Assembly: GCA_015222855.1 (NCBI GenBank)
Contig: JADFWA010000127.1
Coordinates: forward strand, 1 to 7,922
DNA from: Pseudomonadota bacterium
Lineage (GTDB): Bacteria > Desulfobacterota > Syntrophia > Syntrophales > JADFWA01
Reading direction: 5' to 3'
Length of the DNA: 7,922 nucleotides
Under the pieces are notes generated by a model. The model had not been told where the DNA came from and ran no database searches. It saw only the letters and a list, made by a program, of their open reading frames with translations. A program made the translations under genes and the position numbers. Below are positions 1-6,628 of this stretch, piece after piece. The stretch's first letter is position 1; each line of letters starts with the position of its first letter.

Positions 1-692
1 AGATCATCCTTTGTATCTTTTGCGATTCCTATGTGAAGAGGAATCCCGCCGCATTCTGTGACCTGAGCCGCAATCGAATAGCTGTTACTGCTTATGATCT
101 TTCCCGGTGACAAAGCTCCGTCGATATCGGTAAGCTCATCTCCAGTGGCAAGAACGGCAACCAGCGGTTTCTGATAGACATATACAGAGGAGCGTCCAAG
201 AGAAGCCAGCATGCCTGTTTCTGCCGGTCTTATGACCTTTCCCCGGGGAAGAACCAGGGCACCTTTCTTAACATCCTCACCCGCAAACCTTACGTCCTGT
301 CCGGCTACGGCTTCAACAAATATCTTTACCCTGTTATCGTCTTGTTCCGTATCCTCCACTCTTACAACCGCATTAGCCCCTTCGGGAATGGGGGCACCCG
401 TCATGATTCTGGCCGTTTCCGCGAAACCGACAATCTTCTGCGGGAGATATCCGGCCGGAATATCCTCAATGACATCGAAGATAATGGGGGTTTCTCCGGA
501 GGCGCCCATTGTATCTTCCGAGTTCAAGGCGTAGCCGTCCATGGCCGAGTTGTCATTCGGGGGGATATCCCGATCGGCGTATATGTCTTCACCCAGGACT
601 CTTCCAAGAGTGTCCAATATATTAACCTTCTCCAGACCGAGGGGAGATATGGAACCGAGTACCCGCCTGAGTGCCTCTTCGACTGTTACCAT
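1..692 (-). CDS. moeA: Molybdopterin molybdenumtransferase MoeA, N-terminal part (3' end beyond left edge)
   Basis: MoeA acts in the cytoplasm in the last step of molybdenum cofactor synthesis, using adenylylated molybdopterin and molybdate to make Mo-molybdopterin. The reverse strand reads without a stop for 230 codons from ATG at 692 and leaves the window; about 170-180 residues should be missing if it is the usual 400-odd residues long. Visible family motifs are PPNDNSAMDGYA (residues 44-55), the MoeA N-terminal signature; IMTGAPIPEGANAVVRVEDT (96-115); GEDVKKG (138-144); and LATGDEL (181-187), followed by SSNSY (201-205), which opens the molybdopterin-binding MoCF domain. The start is supported by AGGAAGGA at 702-709, nine bases upstream. 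The gene is divergent from nadA and is not part of the rightward cluster. No frameshift is seen. Assignment to the MoeA/gephyrin-E family is firm. Whether it is the only MoeA paralogue or has a C-terminal fusion cannot be seen. Confidence 0.95.
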   Translation of the reverse strand, partial: MVTVEEALRRVLGSISPLGLEKVNILDTLGRVLGEDIYADRDIPPNDNSAMDGYALNSEDTMGASGETPIIFDVIEDIPAGYLPQKIVGFAETARIMTGAPIPEGANAVVRVEDTEQDDNRVKIFVEAVAGQDVRFAGEDVKKGALVLPRGKVIRPAETGMLASLGRSSVYVYQKPLVAVLATGDELTDIDGALSPGKIISSNSYSIAAQVTECGGIPLHIGIAKDTKDD

Positions 693-771
693 GGTATATA
701 ATCCTTCCTAAGTATTCCGCGCTCAAATGATTATTGTAACCCTGCTCCGCTCATCATCGATTTGCGAGGAA

Positions 772-800
772 ACGCTATCCTAAAACCTTTTTCTTGTCAA
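772..800 (-). promoter_or_regulatory. Candidate sigma70-type promoter for moeA
   Basis: On the minus strand a perfect TTGACA -35 box (795-800) is followed, after 17 bases, by TAGCGT (772-777), which keeps the first, second and sixth positions of TATAAT. Transcription would start near 765, giving a leader of about 70 bases before the moeA ATG. A second -10-like box, TACAAT at 733-738, has no recognisable -35. This is a match by eye and either box could be chance. Confidence 0.35.
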
Positions 801-873
801 CACGGAACGAGGGAGTTTCCCCTTGAATAAATTTAGTCAATGTTATAGGTAAGCTGTCAGCAATACTTTTAAA

Positions 874-929
874 GTAGGGTGGCATTTAATATGCCACCGT
901 TTGCGGTCGGGTGTAAAACCCGACCCTAC
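874..929. repeat. Pair of head-to-head REP-like palindromes
   Basis: Two perfect 8-bp hairpins stand side by side. The first is GGTGGCAT (878-885), a 5-base loop, and ATGCCACC (891-898). The second is GGTCGGGT (905-912), a 5-base loop, and ACCCGACC (918-925). The pair is bounded by a 7-bp inverted repeat, GTAGGGT (874-880) and ACCCTAC (923-929), so each unit reads as a GTAGGGT head running into its own palindrome, in opposite orientation. This resembles the paired REP units (BIMEs) mobilised by REP-associated tyrosine transposases. No transposase is in the window, so the class is inferred from shape. There is no T-run on either side, so it is not a typical intrinsic terminator. It ends seven bases before the nadA ribosome binding site and would form two hairpins in a nadA leader. 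Confidence 0.7.
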
Positions 930-949
930 GTACAGAGGTGGTAAAAGCA

Positions 950-1864
950 ATGGAATACCTTGAATTGCAGAAAAAGATCAGGAAGTTGCTGAAAGAGAGA
1001 AATGCCGTTCTTTTAGCCCATTATTATCAAAGGGACGAGATTCAGGAGATAGCGGATATTCAGGGTGATTCCCTTGCCTTGAGCATTGAGGCGGCCAGGA
1101 CGGATGCCGACATCATTGTCTTTGCAGGGGTTCTCTTTATGGCGGAGAGTGCCTCCATCATATCTCCCGACAAGACCGTACTTATCCCAAGGCTGGATGC
1201 GGGATGTTCTCTTGCTGATATGATTACCGTTTCACAGTTGAAAAGGGCGAGGGAGGAAAATCCGGATGCCAGTGTGGTTACCTATGTAAATTCGTCCGCC
1301 GAGATCAAGGCCGAAAGCGATATATGCTGTACCTCTGCCAATGCCCTGCGGGTGGTTAATTCACTTAAGGATGCAAAGAAAGTCCTTATGGTTCCAGATG
1401 GAAATCTTGCCCGCTACACTTCCAGATTTACCGACAAGGAGATCATTCCATGGGATGGCTACTGTTCGGTTCACCATTTTGTGACGCCTGAGGAGATAAG
1501 GCGTATGAAGGACAAATATCCCCGGGCCAAATTTGCCGCCCATCCCGAGTGCGCTCCCCAGGTGCTTGACATGGCGGATTTTGTCGGGAGTACCTCAGGT
1601 ATTATCAGATTTGCGAGAGAAACGGATGCGGAGGAGATCATTGTCGGTACAGAGATAGGGATTATGTATCAGTTGAAAAAGGACAATCCGGAAAAGAGGT
1701 TTATCTCTGCCTCGGATAACCTCATCTGCCATACGATGAAGTATATTACGCTGGAAGATATTTTGAACTCACTCGTAGAGATGAAACATGTGATCAAGGT
1801 GCCCGAAGAGGTGAGGATCCCGGCCAAGAAGGCCCTCGACAGGATGTTGGATGTTAAAGGTTAA
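950..1864 (+). CDS. nadA: Quinolinate synthase NadA
   Basis: NadA condenses iminoaspartate with dihydroxyacetone phosphate to give quinolinate in de novo NAD synthesis. It is a cytoplasmic [4Fe-4S] enzyme. I take ATG at 950 as the start (304 residues) because AGGTGG at 936-941 lies eight bases upstream; an in-frame GTG at 938 sits inside that Shine-Dalgarno sequence. The length fits the compact three-domain NadA type (about 300 residues) rather than the 347-residue E. coli form. Cys86 (AGCSLAD), Cys172 (GYCSVHH) and Cys260 (LICHTM) have the spacing of the three cluster ligands. HYYQ (24-27), TYVNSSAEIKA (111-121) and HPEC (198-201) carry conserved active-site His, Tyr, Asn and Glu residues. 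No nadB or nadC is nearby. The last codons and the stop lie inside the heptamer array that fills the following spacer, so the C-terminal VKG is encoded by repeat sequence. Confidence 0.96.
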   Translation: MEYLELQKKIRKLLKERNAVLLAHYYQRDEIQEIADIQGDSLALSIEAARTDADIIVFAGVLFMAESASIISPDKTVLIPRLDAGCSLADMITVSQLKRAREENPDASVVTYVNSSAEIKAESDICCTSANALRVVNSLKDAKKVLMVPDGNLARYTSRFTDKEIIPWDGYCSVHHFVTPEEIRRMKDKYPRAKFAAHPECAPQVLDMADFVGSTSGIIRFARETDAEEIIVGTEIGIMYQLKKDNPEKRFISASDNLICHTMKYITLEDILNSLVEMKHVIKVPEEVRIPAKKALDRMLDVKG

Positions 1865-1935
1865 GGGTTAAAGGCTAAAGGCTAAAGGCGAAAGGTTGAA
1901 GGGTTTTCCTTTTGCCATTAGCCTTTTGCTCTTAG
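1854..1935. repeat. Heptamer inverted-array element A (nadA-mfd spacer)
   Basis: Seven head-to-tail heptamers run from 1854 to 1902: TTAAAGG, TTAAGGG, TTAAAGG, CTAAAGG, CTAAAGG, CGAAAGG, TTGAAGG (consensus YTAAAGG). After a five-base centre (1903-1907), four heptamers of the complementary sense run from 1908 to 1935: CCTTTTG, CCATTAG, CCTTTTG, CTCTTAG. The two arms can fold into a long imperfect hairpin with alternative registers. The first unit overlaps the end of nadA and the nadA TAA stop (1862-1864) lies in the second unit. The element has no clear intrinsic-terminator form, although the tip AAGG-GTTTT-CCTT is a small stem. Two similar elements lie at 6485-6572 and 7611-7746. Confidence 0.85.
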
Positions 1936-1963
1936 CCCATAATAGGAGATAGACTGTTTTTAA

Positions 1964-4900
1964 GTGAGAAAGATTGTAGAGGAAAGGAAATTTCTGACTG
2001 ATCCCGCCTTAAATGCCGTTATTGAGAGGCTCAGTCGGGGAGAAGAAAAATTAAAGATCAGCGGCCTTTACGGTTCGGCAAAGTCCTTCCTTTTTTCAAT
2101 CCTCTTTAGAACCATAAATAAACCCCTGATTGTAATCACTCCTACCGTAGAGGATGCGAAGGGCATATACCGGGATGTTTCCTTCTTCCTTGCCGCCGGT
2201 GAAGTCGTTTTTTTGCCTCCATGGGAAATGATGTCGACCGACGCGTTTTCTTACCAGGGGGATGTGGAGTCGGAAAGGATTGACGCCCTTTTCGAGCTGA
2301 ATTCGGGCAAGTCCGCTGTATTTGTTATTCCGCTTCCCGCCCTTCTGCAAAGGATTATCCCCAAAAGTATTCTCGAGGATTATATTGAAACAATCGGGAT
2401 CGGTGATACCCTGGATAGGGATGATTTTACCAGGAAGCTGGATGAGGGGGGTTACAGGAGAGTGTCCCTTGTGGAAGAGGAGGGGGAGTTTAGCGTAAGA
2501 GGCCATGTGATTGACATTTTCCCTCCGGCTTCTCCGGCGCCCTTCAGGATGGTCTTTATTGGAGATGAACTGGAGTCGATCAGAGAGTTTGACGCGGCCT
2601 CGCAGAGGTCAAAAAAAGAGATCGATGAGTTTGTTCTCACCCCGGCGAGAGAGATTATTCTGTCAGAGGATATGCGGCAGCAGGCTGTGAAAAACCTGAA
2701 GATCAGGGCGGGTGATCTTGGCATATCTCCGGCCATGCGCAGTCGCATCGCCGGGATGATAAAGGGTGATCTTGGTTCTTCGATCAGCCCGTTGTTTCTC
2801 CCTCTGATCTATAATGGTCTTGATACTGTCCTTGATTATGTTTCCGGGAACAGCGTTGTGATCTTTGACAATTTTATCGCCATGGAACGGGCTGAGGAGG
2901 AGATTGCAAACGGTATAGACCGGTTTTTACTCAAGGCTGAAACGGAGAATAAGTTCTATCCGGAAAGAGAATCTTTTTATATAGCGATGGCGGATCTGCT
3001 TCAGCGCTTCAATGATTTTCAGAAGATATATGTTGAGGGGATTGAAATCGGCATTGATGATGAAGAAAGTAGCGCTACGGTCAGATTCAATACTGAAACA
3101 GGTTCAATTGATGGACCGGGGCGTGAGACGGATGGGTCCGGCCGGGAGGATGGCCTTCTTGCCCCGCTTGTGGAAAGAATCAGGGGGTGGATGGATGGCG
3201 GAAGCCTGGTGTCCTTCCTGTGTGGCGGGGAAGAAGGGATTCAGAGGATGTCCCACCTGCTTGCCGAATATTCCCTTCCCGTCAGCCGGTCAAGTATCCC
3301 GCTTTTATCTGAGCTTGCCGGTTATGACGGCGGGGGGAGGCTGGTCTTAAGTGAAGGTAAGATAACCGGTGGATTTCATTTCCCCGGTTTCAGGCTGGTT
3401 ATTATCAGTGAAGAGGAGATTTTTGGTAAAAAGGTAAAAAAGAGAAGGGCAAGACCGGCCAGAGAGGGATATTTTCTTAAATCATTCGGAGAGTTGAAGG
3501 AGGGGGACTCTGTCGTTCACACCGATCACGGCATAGGTAGATACCTGGGGCTTGAAAAATTATCGGTAGAGAAGATCGAGAATGATTTCCTCCTTATTGA
3601 ATATCTTGGGGGTGATAGGCTGTATATTCCTGTTGACCGTCTGGACCGGATTCAGAGATATATCGGCCCGGATGGCTATGTCCCGAAGCTTGACAAACTG
3701 GGTGGTTCTTCCTGGGATACGGTCAAGAAGAGGGTGAAGAAGTCTGTGCGGGAGATTGCGGAAGAGCTTGTCTCTATCTATGCCGCCAGGGAAGTGATGG
3801 AGGGGTATTCATTTTCTCCCACCGGCAAATATTATGATGAATTTTCCTCATCTTTTGAGTATGAAGAGACCCCCGATCAGGCACGTGCTATCGAGGATAT
3901 CAACCTTGATATGAATGATCCCATGCCGATGGACAGGTTGATATGTGGAGATGCCGGATTCGGCAAGACCGAGGTGGCGGTGAGGGCATCTTTCAGGGCC
4001 GCAATGGATGGAAAACAGACGGCGGTTCTGGTTCCCACAACCATCCTGTCAGAGCAGCATTACCAGACATTTGTAAGGAGACTTGAAAAGTATCCCATCC
4101 GTGTCGAGGTCTTAAACCGGTTCAAGACCAAGGCTCAGCAGAAGGAGATCGTGGAGGCGATAAACAAGGGGTTGGTGGATATTGTAATCGGTACCCACCG
4201 GATTTTGCAGAAGGATGTTGTTTTTAAAAATCTGGGGCTTGTTATTATTGATGAAGAACATCGTTTCGGAGTAAGTCACAAGGAGAAGCTGAAGAAGTTG
4301 CGTACCCTTGTTGATGTTCTGACACTGACGGCAACCCCGATACCGAGGACGCTGCATCTGTCACTTGTCGGGATAAGGGATTTATCCATTATCAATACGC
4401 CTCCCGAGGACCGGCTTTCCATCAAGACGTACATTTTGGAATTTGATGAAGATACGATAAGAGACGCCATCGTGCGGGAGATTGAAAGAGGGGGGCAGGT
4501 GTTCTTCCTCCATGACAGGGTGCACTCGATATACACCATGGCGCGATTTGTGGAAAGGCTGGTTCCCGGGGCCAGGGTCGGTGTGGCTCATGGTCAGATG
4601 AAAAGCAGGGAACTTGAGGATGTCATGGTGAAGTACCTCCGGCAGGATTACAATGTCCTCGTTTGTACCACGATCATCGGATCGGGAATTGACATTCCGA
4701 CGGCAAATACAATAATTATGAATCGTGCGGACAGGTTTGGGCTTTCACAATTGTATCAATTCAGGGGAAGAGTGGGGAGGTCGAAGGAGGAGGCCTATGC
4801 TTATCTTTTGTTTCCCCAGGGAGCAATGCTTAGCCGTGATGCCGTAAAGAGGTTTCAGGTGATCAAAGAGTTTTCGGAGCCCGGTTCGGGTTTCAGAATT

Positions 4901-5488
4901 GCCTCACACGATCTGGAAATAAGAGGGGCTGGAAGTCTTCTGGGGGCATCGCAGACGGGTCATGTCTCCGCTGTGGGTTATGAGCTTTATACGGAGCTTA
5001 TGGAAAGAACCATCAAGGAGCTCAGGGGGGAGAAGATGGTCGAAGAGGAGATAAAGCCGGAGATTCACCTCGGGCTGCCGGCCTTTATCCCGGATGACTA
5101 TATTACCGATATGCACAGGAGGCTCGTAACCTATAAAAGGGTATCCATGGCTGCAACGGATGAGGACCTGACTGAGATCAGGGAAGAACTTGTTGATTGT
5201 TATGGGTTCATCGCCCCCCAGGTGGAGAATCTTCTGAAGGTTATCAGTGTCAGAAACCTGTTGAAGGGTATTTGGGGTAAAAAGATGGAGTATGACGGGA
5301 AGAACATCTTCATCACTTTCCATAAGGATAGTCCAATTGAACCGGGAAAGATAATCGAGCTTTCCCGCAAAAAAATAAAAGGGTTGAGGTTTACACCCGA
5401 TTTCAAGCTCCATGTCCCGATGCCGGGTCTTGATGGTGATGAGATATTGAGACAGGCAAAGGGTTTACTGGGGGAGTTGAACAATTGA
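1964..5488 (+). CDS. mfd: Transcription-repair coupling factor Mfd
   Basis: Mfd is a cytoplasmic DNA translocase that pushes RNA polymerase off damage-stalled sites and recruits UvrA for nucleotide excision repair. The 1174-residue protein is full length (E. coli 1148). An N-terminal UvrB-like module includes LPPWEMM (84-90) and GYRR...SVRG (163-180), whose arginines correspond to the UvrA-contacting surface. A linker and D3 lie around 365-475. The CarD-like RNA polymerase interaction domain is about 508-570. The translocase has Walker A GDAGFGKTE (662-670), DEEH (763-766), TATPIPRT (789-796), GSGIDIPTANTII (906-918) and RGRVGR (934-939). The TRG-type region with RGAGSLLG is at 987-994, and the C-terminal D7 is about 1030-1150. 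The start is GTG at 1964. A TAA immediately upstream excludes an earlier in-frame start, and no ATG occurs before codon 89. The best Shine-Dalgarno sequence (AGGAGA, 1944-1949) is unusually far, 14 bases away. Confidence 0.97.
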   Translation: MRKIVEERKFLTDPALNAVIERLSRGEEKLKISGLYGSAKSFLFSILFRTINKPLIVITPTVEDAKGIYRDVSFFLAAGEVVFLPPWEMMSTDAFSYQGDVESERIDALFELNSGKSAVFVIPLPALLQRIIPKSILEDYIETIGIGDTLDRDDFTRKLDEGGYRRVSLVEEEGEFSVRGHVIDIFPPASPAPFRMVFIGDELESIREFDAASQRSKKEIDEFVLTPAREIILSEDMRQQAVKNLKIRAGDLGISPAMRSRIAGMIKGDLGSSISPLFLPLIYNGLDTVLDYVSGNSVVIFDNFIAMERAEEEIANGIDRFLLKAETENKFYPERESFYIAMADLLQRFNDFQKIYVEGIEIGIDDEESSATVRFNTETGSIDGPGRETDGSGREDGLLAPLVERIRGWMDGGSLVSFLCGGEEGIQRMSHLLAEYSLPVSRSSIPLLSELAGYDGGGRLVLSEGKITGGFHFPGFRLVIISEEEIFGKKVKKRRARPAREGYFLKSFGELKEGDSVVHTDHGIGRYLGLEKLSVEKIENDFLLIEYLGGDRLYIPVDRLDRIQRYIGPDGYVPKLDKLGGSSWDTVKKRVKKSVREIAEELVSIYAAREVMEGYSFSPTGKYYDEFSSSFEYEETPDQARAIEDINLDMNDPMPMDRLICGDAGFGKTEVAVRASFRAAMDGKQTAVLVPTTILSEQHYQTFVRRLEKYPIRVEVLNRFKTKAQQKEIVEAINKGLVDIVIGTHRILQKDVVFKNLGLVIIDEEHRFGVSHKEKLKKLRTLVDVLTLTATPIPRTLHLSLVGIRDLSIINTPPEDRLSIKTYILEFDEDTIRDAIVREIERGGQVFFLHDRVHSIYTMARFVERLVPGARVGVAHGQMKSRELEDVMVKYLRQDYNVLVCTTIIGSGIDIPTANTIIMNRADRFGLSQLYQFRGRVGRSKEEAYAYLLFPQGAMLSRDAVKRFQVIKEFSEPGSGFRIASHDLEIRGAGSLLGASQTGHVSAVGYELYTELMERTIKELRGEKMVEEEIKPEIHLGLPAFIPDDYITDMHRRLVTYKRVSMAATDEDLTEIREELVDCYGFIAPQVENLLKVISVRNLLKGIWGKKMEYDGKNIFITFHKDSPIEPGKIIELSRKKIKGLRFTPDFKLHVPMPGLDGDEILRQAKGLLGELNN

Positions 5489-5491
5489 TTT

Positions 5492-5496
5492 AGGAG
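5492..5496 (+). promoter_or_regulatory. Ribosome binding site of the parvulin lipoprotein gene
   Basis: AGGAG lies five bases before the ATG at 5502, inside the 13-base gap after the mfd stop. It fixes the start and shows that the gene is translated from the mfd transcript. Confidence 0.7.
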
Positions 5497-5501
5497 TTAA
5501 G

Positions 5502-6494
5502 ATGTATAAAGACACGTCGCATAGCATCTGGCAAATTTTCTGTTTTTGCGTTATTGTTCTTATTATATTATCCGGCTGCCAGGGTGCGGATAACACCGCC
5601 GGGGAATATATCGCGACCGTTGACGGCGCAAAAATTTACCTCAGTGATTTTAACAAGAGATTCAAGAGCGAGCTGGATATCATGGGTGACAGCCTGTCCC
5701 TGAAAGAGGCGGAGGTTGATTGGCTCAAAGAGGAGATATTGAATAAACTCATTGATGAGAAGATTATACTGCTTCGTGCCGAAAAACTTTCCCTCTCTGT
5801 TGGTGATGAAGAGTTGAACCGGAAGATCGAGGAGATAAAAAAGGATTATCCCGATGGCAGTTTTGATGAGATGTTTGCGGGAAAGGGAATGGATTATAAT
5901 ATCTGGAGGGAGGAGCTGAGAAAAGGGGTAACTCTGAAAAAGCTGGTTGATCATGATGTAAATGCTAACATTACGGTCACAGAGGATGAGGCTTTTGCAT
6001 ATTATAATGATCATTCTGAGGAGTATATCTCGGGGGAACGGGTTCATGTCGTCCAGATTGTTGTTCAGGATCGGAAAGCAGCAGAGGGAATCCTGAGAAG
6101 ATTGAAGAATGGAGAGGACTTTGGTAAGGTTGCGAAGGAGGTTTCCACCGGTCCCGAGGGTGTCAGGGGAGGAGACCTTGGTGTTTTCGGTCGGGGGGTG
6201 ATGCCGGAATCCTTTGATGAGGTTGTGTTTTCTCTGACCCCCGGAAAAATTAGCAAGGTGGTAAAGACACCTTACGGCTATCATATTTTCAAGGTTCTGA
6301 AGAGAAAGAAAGGGAAAAAGATAGGTTTCTCCGAAGTGAAGGAGAGAATTGTTTCCAAACTGAGAAGAGAAAAGGAAGAGCATGAATATGTGGAGTGGGT
6401 GAGGAGGTTAAGGTCGGAGGCGGTGATAAAGGTTAACAGGGACCTCCTTCGGGAGGTCGAGGTGGTAAAAAAACAGGCAAAGGATGAAAGGTGA
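5502..6494 (+). CDS. Parvulin-type peptidyl-prolyl isomerase lipoprotein (PrsA/SurA-like)
   Basis: This is a 330-residue secreted folding factor, probably assisting envelope or outer-membrane protein folding. Residues 1-26 form a lipoprotein signal: a hydrophobic stretch, then lipobox LSGC with Cys26 as the lipidated residue. Gln at +2 gives no inner-membrane retention signal, so outer-membrane anchoring facing the periplasm is the likelier site. A helical SurA_N-like region covers about 35-155 (IATVDGAKIYLSDF at its start). One parvulin domain (about 180-267) shows GGDLGVFGRGVMPESFD (223-239) and TPYGYHIFKV (256-265). The first catalytic-core His of parvulins (the HIL motif) is replaced by Gln185 (VVQIVV), while His261 is kept. 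The C-terminal tail is lysine- and arginine-rich and coiled-coil-like. The gene begins 13 bases after mfd, so it is co-transcribed with it. Its TGA stop lies in heptamer repeats. The family is firm; the client proteins are unknown and isomerase activity is uncertain. Confidence 0.9.
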   Translation: MYKDTSHSIWQIFCFCVIVLIILSGCQGADNTAGEYIATVDGAKIYLSDFNKRFKSELDIMGDSLSLKEAEVDWLKEEILNKLIDEKIILLRAEKLSLSVGDEELNRKIEEIKKDYPDGSFDEMFAGKGMDYNIWREELRKGVTLKKLVDHDVNANITVTEDEAFAYYNDHSEEYISGERVHVVQIVVQDRKAAEGILRRLKNGEDFGKVAKEVSTGPEGVRGGDLGVFGRGVMPESFDEVVFSLTPGKISKVVKTPYGYHIFKVLKRKKGKKIGFSEVKERIVSKLRREKEEHEYVEWVRRLRSEAVIKVNRDLLREVEVVKKQAKDER

Positions 6495-6572
6495 AGGGTA
6501 AAAGGCGGTGGAATTATGTTAAGTTATAAAAAAAGACATTTCCCCTTACCTTTTGCCTTTAACCTTTAACCT
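6485..6572. repeat. Heptamer inverted-array element B (between the two parvulin genes)
   Basis: The left arm is TGAAAGG, TGAAGGG, TAAAAGG in register at 6485-6505, preceded with a one-base offset by GCAAAGG (6477-6483). The right arm is CCCCTTA, CCTTTTG, CCTTTAA, CCTTTAA at 6542-6569, ending CCT. The 36-base centre is A/T-rich and shows nothing recognisable. The stop codon of the lipoprotein gene (TGA, 6492-6494) is the first three bases of the second unit, and its last residues (KDER) are encoded by repeat sequence. The arms are complementary and could form an imperfect hairpin in the transcript. The rest of the 134-base spacer (6573-6628) holds only an A/T-rich stretch and the next ribosome binding site. 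Confidence 0.8.
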
Positions 6573-6628
6573 GATTTTCCTGTTTATCCGGGTTAGTTAC
6601 TTAAAACTTTTTTTATTGGTAGGTGTCT

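Larger units (their letters stand above)
693..949. other. Divergent spacer between moeA and nadA
   Basis: This 257-base spacer holds no credible gene on either strand. The left part (702-800) carries the moeA ribosome binding site and promoter-like boxes. The middle (about 801-870) is A/T-rich and is where a nadA promoter should lie. The best plus-strand match is TTGAAT at 823-828 with a TATAGG-like box at 844-849, spaced only 15 bases, which is weak. The right part (874-929) is a pair of palindromes described separately. The nadA Shine-Dalgarno sequence follows at 936-941. Confidence 0.6.

Noticed and set aside
211..701. Plus-strand open frames (107 and 119 codons) at the left end
   Set aside because: They are shadows of moeA, whose minus-strand translation matches several MoeA signatures without interruption.
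905..925. Intrinsic terminator before nadA
   Set aside because: The hairpin has no following T-run on either strand and no gene ends toward it.
938..949. GTG at 938 as the nadA start
   Set aside because: It overlaps the AGGTGG that is well spaced for ATG 950, and the four extra residues add nothing conserved.
1854..1935. CRISPR array or telomere-like repeat
   Set aside because: Units are 7 bases with no spacers between them, arms are inverted, and copies sit in ordinary intergenic gaps; no cas genes are present.
4904..5413. Minus-strand open frame (169 codons) opposite the mfd 3' part
   Set aside because: The plus strand here encodes the conserved C-terminal part of Mfd; the antisense protein shows no family features.
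5568..6383. Long open frame (271 codons) on the minus strand, opposite the lipoprotein gene
   Set aside because: It has no recognisable domain, its composition is that of an antisense shadow (rich in Leu, Ile, Phe, Ser), and the plus strand encodes a clear parvulin with a lipobox and good ribosome binding site.
6623..6628. GTG at 6623 as the SurA-like start
   Set aside because: It lies within the GGTAGGTG Shine-Dalgarno stretch that serves ATG 6629, which opens a normal signal peptide.
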